A DNA stretch of 64,000 nucleotides from NCBI GenBank assembly GCA_011634665.1, contig WAEK01000010.1, forward strand, positions 1,143,001 to 1,207,000, written 5' to 3'. Positions 58,654 to 64,000 of the stretch are shown piece by piece (position 1 is the first letter of the stretch; each line of letters begins with the position of its first letter). The notes under the pieces are model-generated. The model searched no databases and was not told the origin of the DNA. It worked only from the letters and a program-made list of their open reading frames with translations. This DNA comes from Mortierella sp. BCC40632. Its lineage: Eukaryota > Mortierellomycota > Mortierellomycetes > Mortierellales > Mortierellaceae. A program made the position numbers and the translations under genes.

Positions 58654-59699
58654 ATGGGAATGAATACTGACCATCGATGGACTTATGCGACTAATGTGCT
58701 GCTGTTGACCCTTCTTGCGGACGCTGGATTCCAGTTTTGTGGATTCTGTGTTGCAGCCTTCTTTCAGACGGAAAAGGTATTGAATAGCATCTCATGACTA
58801 GAGGCTCAAGACGTTAATGGCTAGACTGACACAAGTCCCATGGTTCCTCTCATTGAATGAATAATGCATGCATGCGTGCACAGTTTTATGATCTGGCAGG
58901 ATCCGCAACCTTTCTACTGTGCACCTATCTCTCGCTCTTCAAGCCATGGGAATCCCAGGCGGAGCGTCACCAGAACCAGGAATTGCTCCTGTCGCTTTCT
59001 CCGTCGGAAGTGACAGCGTATAGGGCGGATTATGACCGATTCCATGTCCGACAGGTGCTGGCAACGGGCACGACAGGACTCTGGGCACTCTACCTTGGCA
59101 CGTTCCTGTTCAAGCGGGCACTGCACCATGGAGATAAGCGGTTCGACAAGGTCAAGAAGAATCCGCGCCAGTTTCTGTTGTACTGGGTTGTCCAGGCCAT
59201 CTGGGTTGCTCTGACCGCGCTGCCAGTGTATGTCTGAGAGATCAGGTGCCCTGTGAACTGTTATTATTTTACCTCCGAGTTGGACTGTCACTGAGAAGAG
59301 AGGCAAGACATTCTCCTTTTTTTTTTTTTTTTTTTCCCTCTTACTCTAGGTACTTGACGAACGCGATCCCTGCGCTGGTTCATCCACAGATAGGCTTTCG
59401 AGACATTCTTGGGCTGGGGCTTTGGGTCGGCGGGTTTGCCTTTGAGGTTGCCGCCAACTGTCAGAAGGAAAAATGGCGAAAAGAGATTGGCCCGGACTAC
59501 AAACGATCCTTCATCTCGCATGGACTCTGGTAAGCAAGGCTCTCCTCCCAACTTGCCTCGCCAATGTTTTTGTCTCTTTTTTTTTTTTTATTTTTTTTTT
59601 TTTTTTTTTTCTTTTTTCTTTTTTCTTTCTCTTTCTTTTTCTTTTTCTTTTTCTTTCTCTCTCTCCATCTCTCGTTAGAAAGAGCACGGCCATTTTTTT

Positions 59700-59743
<44 letters not shown>

Positions 59744-60213
59744 AGAGAGGGAGAGAGGAAAGGAAACAAGAGGCTTGTCCCTTCATCCGGGTATTTATTG
59801 ACAATGGTGGACATGGCCCTTGTTCCTGTCTATATCTGGGGGGTGAGGTTAGGTCTTTATCTCGACATCCAAACTACTTTGGCGAGTGTGTGCTTTGGTT
59901 CGGGAGCTATCTCTTGTGTTCAAGCGCTTTTCCGGCGGCTCTCCAGGTTCAACTCCAGCTTCAAGGAGCGCAAGTGCCATTGCATCATTCACCTACAGCA
60001 CCCGCAGCGGCAGGACTCGTGTCGGCCTGGTTGCTGCACCTGGCATTCTTTAGCCCAATCTTTGTTACCGTCTTGATCACACGTGTGAGTGGAATCCCCT
60101 TGTTAGAGCGCGAGAATGACCGACGACTCAAGGACGTGGTCGCTTATTGGCGGTACAAGAAACAGACGAGCATGTTTGTCCCGACCTGGCCGCGGAATGT
60201 TGGACTGGAATAA
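58654..60213 (+). CDS. DUF1295 / steroid 5-alpha-reductase-like membrane protein
   Basis: Join 58654..58776, 58884..59227, 59350..59529 and 59853..60213: 335 residues, all four junctions in phase and GT-AG. The start ATG (MGMNTDHRW; a second Met lies two codons later) precedes a first hydrophobic helix. Exon 2 encodes FYDLAGSATFLLCTYLSLF and a helix WALYLGTFLFKRAL. Exon 3 encodes VYLTNAIPALVHPQIGFRDI and EVAANCQKEKWRKE. The exon 3/4 junction forms [20 protein letters not shown], the hallmark of this family (compare isoprenylcysteine methyltransferases and steroid reductases that share the RHPxYxGE-type motif). C-terminal helices, then a tail RLKDVVAYWRYKKQTSMFVP. It is an integral membrane protein, probably of the ER; the reaction is not determined. 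A frame that ignores intron 3 would read through poly-Phe/Ser/Leu and Glu-Arg repeats, clearly not protein. Confidence 0.87.
59568..59762. repeat. T/CT tract facing a GA tract within intron 3
   Basis: About 59,577-59,665 is almost pure T and CT. About 59,701-59,762 is GA-rich (GAGAGAGAGAGAGAGAGAGA). They are separated by about 40 bases and are complementary in the CT/GA parts, so the intron RNA could fold into a long hairpin. Confidence 0.7.
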
Positions 60214-60989
60214 AGGGCACGCGTCTTTGGCTGATGAGAGAAAGAAAAAGCGGTTACTACACACTGAAGCGGAACAAGGATGGGGGTCTGGAAATAGGTC
60301 TGTCCCTTTGCCTATTCATTGCCACTGATTACCACTGAAGAATGAATGATTTTTTCATCATATTCAGAGTCTCTTTCTCTCGATTTGCCGCCAATTTTCA
60401 CTTTCGAGTATTCTTCATCATGTTACTGGCTCGACACAACCGAGGAGCGGGGAGAGGTAAAAAGAGAGTTCTATTCAGGCAACACTCATTTCTCGGCCGG
60501 TCCACCTTGAAACGGGCACGGGGCGAGTGGAGGAGTGGAGGAGGAGGAGGGAGAGTACTCTGAGTTGTCCACTGAGCGCGAAGGGCGTGCTCTCGGCCCC
60601 TTTCGGGCGTGGCTCTTTCTCCACGATGTACCTGAAGCCTGGTCCCCTCCGAGGCTCGCATGGCAAATGAACGGTCAAAGAGCAAAGGCAAGTTAGGACG
60701 ATATCAAAAAACGACCGAGCTGGTGGCTCTTTCGCAAGGATCGGTGGTAGCCTTTTGTTCTTTGGATGAGTGAAAAAGAGTGTCTTGTTCTGCGGACACA
60801 TGTGCAAGAGAAAGGAGTACAAGGAAGGAGAGAAAAGAAGAAAAAAAAAAAGTCGAGGGGAAGAGGAGTAAGAGTGGGGTAGGGGAACAAGAGCAAGAGG
60901 GAGCCTTTGTGAAACGACGGGTGCATGGTCCATCGGCATGACCGAGGAAGTAGGTGTCGGAGGCATTGGGAGGAGAAGGGCACCTGTCC

Positions 60990-61030
<41 letters not shown>

Positions 61031-61299
61031 GACGGAGCAAAAGAAGAGGCCCACGCCGGAGAAAGAGGAGGATGAATGAAGAAGAGGAGCATAGAGAGCA
61101 TAGAGCCAGTGTTGTGATGTGTGCTCTCATCGTTTTTCCTTTGTTCCCTGTATGAGAGTGAGAGTCGATGGTCCCAACAGGGGCTTGTCATGCGCCAACC
61201 GGAGCCCTGTAACTCTCTTCTCCTCTTTTTCTTCTTTCCTCACGAGCTGGCGACAGGAGCACAGGCAAGAAGGAGAGAGAGAGAAAGAGAGAGAGAGAA

Positions 61300-61351
<52 letters not shown>

Positions 61352-61808
61352 AGAATGGCTGGTCTTGGTCCTACTGCCCCCTACTTACATACACAACTGA
61401 GCGCAGCCCCTCTCTCCTCCCGAGGGGGGGAGGAGAGAAAGCAGAGCGGGCATCAGCCAGGTAGCAAGGCCCATGGAGCAGTGTAACGAGCGAGCCATTA
61501 TTAAACCCGCGTGCAACCAAGCAGACGTGAGAGCAACCGTGGGCAGAGTGGTGCAATTGCAAGCAAACAGACCCATCTGAACACAAAGTGAGGCCTCGAC
61601 CAGGGAGGAGAGGAGGGAAGGGAGTCTGTGATATGTGAACTCCGGACAGGACGGTTGCCGGGAGGCGAGGGGCCGCCGTGGCCGTGTGTAAATAATAACG
61701 AATGTTTGAATGTGCGTGTTTGCGTGTGTGCGTGTGTGTGTGCTTGGATGTGTGTGTAATGTGTGTTGTGAGTGTTGTTTGTTCCTGGATCCAGAAGACT
61801 GAGTTTTA

Positions 61809-61860
<52 letters not shown>

Positions 61861-62039
61861 CACTCGTTGTCTGTGGTTGGCCCAGGCCACAACAGAGACG
61901 AAGCCAAAGATAAACCAGACAGAGTGGGCAGGGGCAGTGAGAGTGCCAAGGACAAGGTCGCCGTTGGTCCTGTCGCAGCAACAGCAACAGCAAAACAATA
62001 ATAACGGGTGACAACAGCTTCAGAGAGGAGAGTCAAAAA

Positions 62040-62084
<45 letters not shown>

Positions 62085-63161
62085 AAAGAAAGAAAAGAGA
62101 GGAGACAGAGAGACAAGAGGTCAGAACCATAACCAGGGTAGACTAGACCAGGACCATTGCAGGGCAGGGTGCGATAATAGAGGAGAGCAACCCAGCCCAA
62201 AGCAAATGAGCTCTTGTAGGACCAGCGACTGGAGCCAGCCAGGGGTGGGAGGAGGAAAGAGGACCACCTCACCTGGACCACCCTGCTGCCACTCTTTTTT
62301 CTCACTAGTTTCTTTTTCTCTCTCTTTCTCTCTTCTACTCTCTCTCTCTCATCTCTCTTTCTCTCTCTTTCTCTCTTGCCCCACCCCACCATCCACATCC
62401 ATCCATCTCTCCGCCCCGCGGTGTGCATGTGCTGGAGATCAGGACACCATCTACCCACTAAGGCATCATCTCCATCCTCATCCTCGTGCCATCTCATCCC
62501 ACCTTCCATCTCTTGCCCTTCTACCTCCGAGATCATCCACAGTCCGGTAAGCCCTTTTCTCTCTTCCACCCACCCACCCATTTCACTCTCTTTCTTTAAA
62601 ATTATCTTATTTTGTTATAATGAATGTTGAGCCGATTGATATTTTCTCTGTCTTTTTTTCGCCCGGGGGGAGTCCGCACCTTTGTCCTTGACCCCTCTCC
62701 TGCTCTCCCCTTTTTGAGCTTTTGACTCCGCCTGCTCCTCTCTCGCTCCGTTTTGCCTTTTTCGTTTTGTTCTTTTTTTTTTTTCCTTTTACGCCTTTCA
62801 CTCTCAACTTGCACCTTCGACCCTGCCCTTCTCATCTCTGGCCCTACGACCTTCTCGGTCTGCATCCTCGGTTCCCATTCCACCGCTCATCCCACCTATA
62901 GAGCTTCAAGAGCATCTCTCCCATTGAACACAGCAAAACCTTTCACTTGCGACGCATACGACAAAGAGCGGACTTTCTCTAACTCTCTTTATCTCTCGGT
63001 ACCACCATCACCATCCTCAGGAACCACCACTCACTGTCACCTGTCATCGCCAATATCCTACCTTTCTACCTCTCTACCTCTCGCTATCTGTCACTCTCTG
63101 AAAGCTGGAACCTGGAGCCAGTCCAGAAGACCTTCTCCCTCTGTAGCTCCCGAGCATCATA
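60214..63161. other. promoter/leader region of the SH3 gene with GA/CT microsatellites
   Basis: CT tract about 60,994-61,029; GA tract about 61,270-61,350; GT-rich run about 61,710-61,765; GA tract about 61,816-61,857; GA tract about 62,051-62,079; CT-rich 62,310-62,372. A GTAAGC donor-like site at about 62,546, followed by pyrimidine-rich sequence, could belong to a 5'-leader intron of the downstream gene. No intact coding gene was recognised. Confidence 0.5.
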
Positions 63162-63794
63162 ATGGCCTCATCCCCAGGCCATGGCGCCGGAATGTCAAAG
63201 GAACAGCAGCAAAAACTTGGCACCACTCGAGCACCCATTCCTCAAGACCAGGATGCCATCGTCCCAGCTTCAGATAATGAACAACAGGAGGACGACAGTA
63301 CCGAAGAAGATGAAGAGTATGTGTACTATATCCAGGAGCAAGAAAAGCGTCAACTTCAACAGCAGCTCCAGAGGAGCCAGGGTCAAGCAGCCCAGTACGA
63401 TTCTGACGAAACAGGCGCCGCCACTCAACAGACTCAGCAACATCACCAGCAGAGACACCACCAGCACCAACAGCTGCAGCAAATTCAGCTGCAGTACCAA
63501 TTACAACAACAACAACACCGCGAAGCCTACAAGTCCCAGGCCATGAATATCCAGCAGCTTCTTCAGCATGATCAGGGCATGGACCATGATGAGTATGGGT
63601 CGGATAGTCAGGAAGAGGAAGAGTTTTATCAGCAGAACCCTCAGCATAATCCACAGCGTCAATATCATATCAACACACTTCAGCAACAGCAGCTACAGCA
63701 ACAGCAGATGCGTCAGTTGCATGGAGTGAGCCACAACGATGATGACGACGAATTTGGTGAACACGATGATCACGCTGACGAAGAAATGGAGCTT

Positions 63795-63826
<32 letters not shown>

Positions 63827-64000
63827 TGAAGACGACGATCTTGAAGACGACGACGACGACGAGATGGAGGATGACGAAGGCTCAGAGACGTTCTCTTTGA
63901 CAGAGGACGATATTGACTTTAACCTCGTCTATGCATTCCATACCTTTGTCGCCACCCAGGAGGGCCAGGCATCGGTGGTCAGGAACGACTCACTAGTCCT
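63162..64000 (+). CDS. Q/D-rich SH3-domain protein, 5' part (Bud14/Tea4-like)
   Basis: The frame is open from ATG 63,162 to the window end (279 codons) with no stop. The first 200 residues are Gln/His-rich (QLQQIQLQYQLQQQQHREAY), followed by an Asp run (DDDDDDDDDD around residue 210-220) and an acidic block. The last visible part, DFNLVYAFHTFVATQEGQAS, then VVRNDSLVL, is the start of an SH3 domain. This wording (L-V-Y-A-F/L-H-T-F-V-A-T-x-E-G-Q) is typical of the fungal Bud14/Tea4 SH3 that lies behind an acidic stretch. Those proteins bind type-1 phosphatase and act in polarised growth at cell ends. The assignment is inferred from the SH3 start only; the rest lies outside the window. No RVxF phosphatase-binding motif is visible in the part present. 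Confidence 0.75.

Noticed and set aside
59473..59850. Continuous frame through 59,530-59,852 that would extend the DUF1295 protein
   Set aside because: It encodes poly-Phe and Glu-Arg runs. Removing it as a GT-AG intron restores the conserved [14 protein letters not shown] motif.

Overview
The window is nuclear DNA of a filamentous fungus. The genes have short introns with GT-AG (and one GC-AG) borders, housekeeping exons are long and rich in C- or G-ending codons, promoters carry long CT/GA and poly-A/T tracts, and one carrier, one lipid kinase and one ABC transporter have the fungal/metazoan architecture. The combination of giant low-complexity proteins, an expanded secreted subtilisin family, propeller-ion-channel fusions and a DIRS-type retrotransposon suggests an early-diverging lineage such as Mortierellomycota/Mucoromycota. 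That placement is an inference from overall character; no marker gene (rRNA) is present.

Layout. 0-15 kb (+ strand): a two-exon mitochondrial aspartate/glutamate carrier with EF-hands, then a very long three-exon phosphatidylinositol-phosphate kinase of about 2,776 residues whose second intron is GC-AG. 15.3-17.0 kb: a dispersed repeat and a decayed 3' fragment of an ion-channel gene. 17.3-36.5 kb (- strand): four secreted proteinase-K-type subtilisins in a segmental tandem array (pitch about 3.94 kb for A-B and for C-D), interrupted between B and C by about 4.3 kb that holds a frameshifted XPG/FEN1-like nuclease gene. 38.5-48.8 kb (- strand): a beta-propeller-like/ion-channel fusion gene whose main coding exon is split by a 4.3-kb DIRS-type tyrosine-recombinase retrotransposon with inverted termini and an internal complementary region. 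50.3-55.8 kb (- strand): a full-length ABCC/MRP-type transporter. 58.65-60.2 kb (+): a four-exon DUF1295/steroid-reductase-like membrane protein. 63.16 kb to the end (+): the 5' part of a Q- and D-rich SH3 protein resembling the Bud14/Tea4 polarity family.

The two ends carry stable-looking housekeeping genes. The middle, roughly 15.3-50 kb, is a dynamic accessory region: tandem duplication, gene-conversion mosaics, pseudogenes and a recent retrotransposon insertion. The subtilisins share signal peptides and a TATA element 177-187 bp upstream of the ATG, so they probably form a co-regulated secreted protease set. No tRNA, rRNA or CRISPR was recognised.
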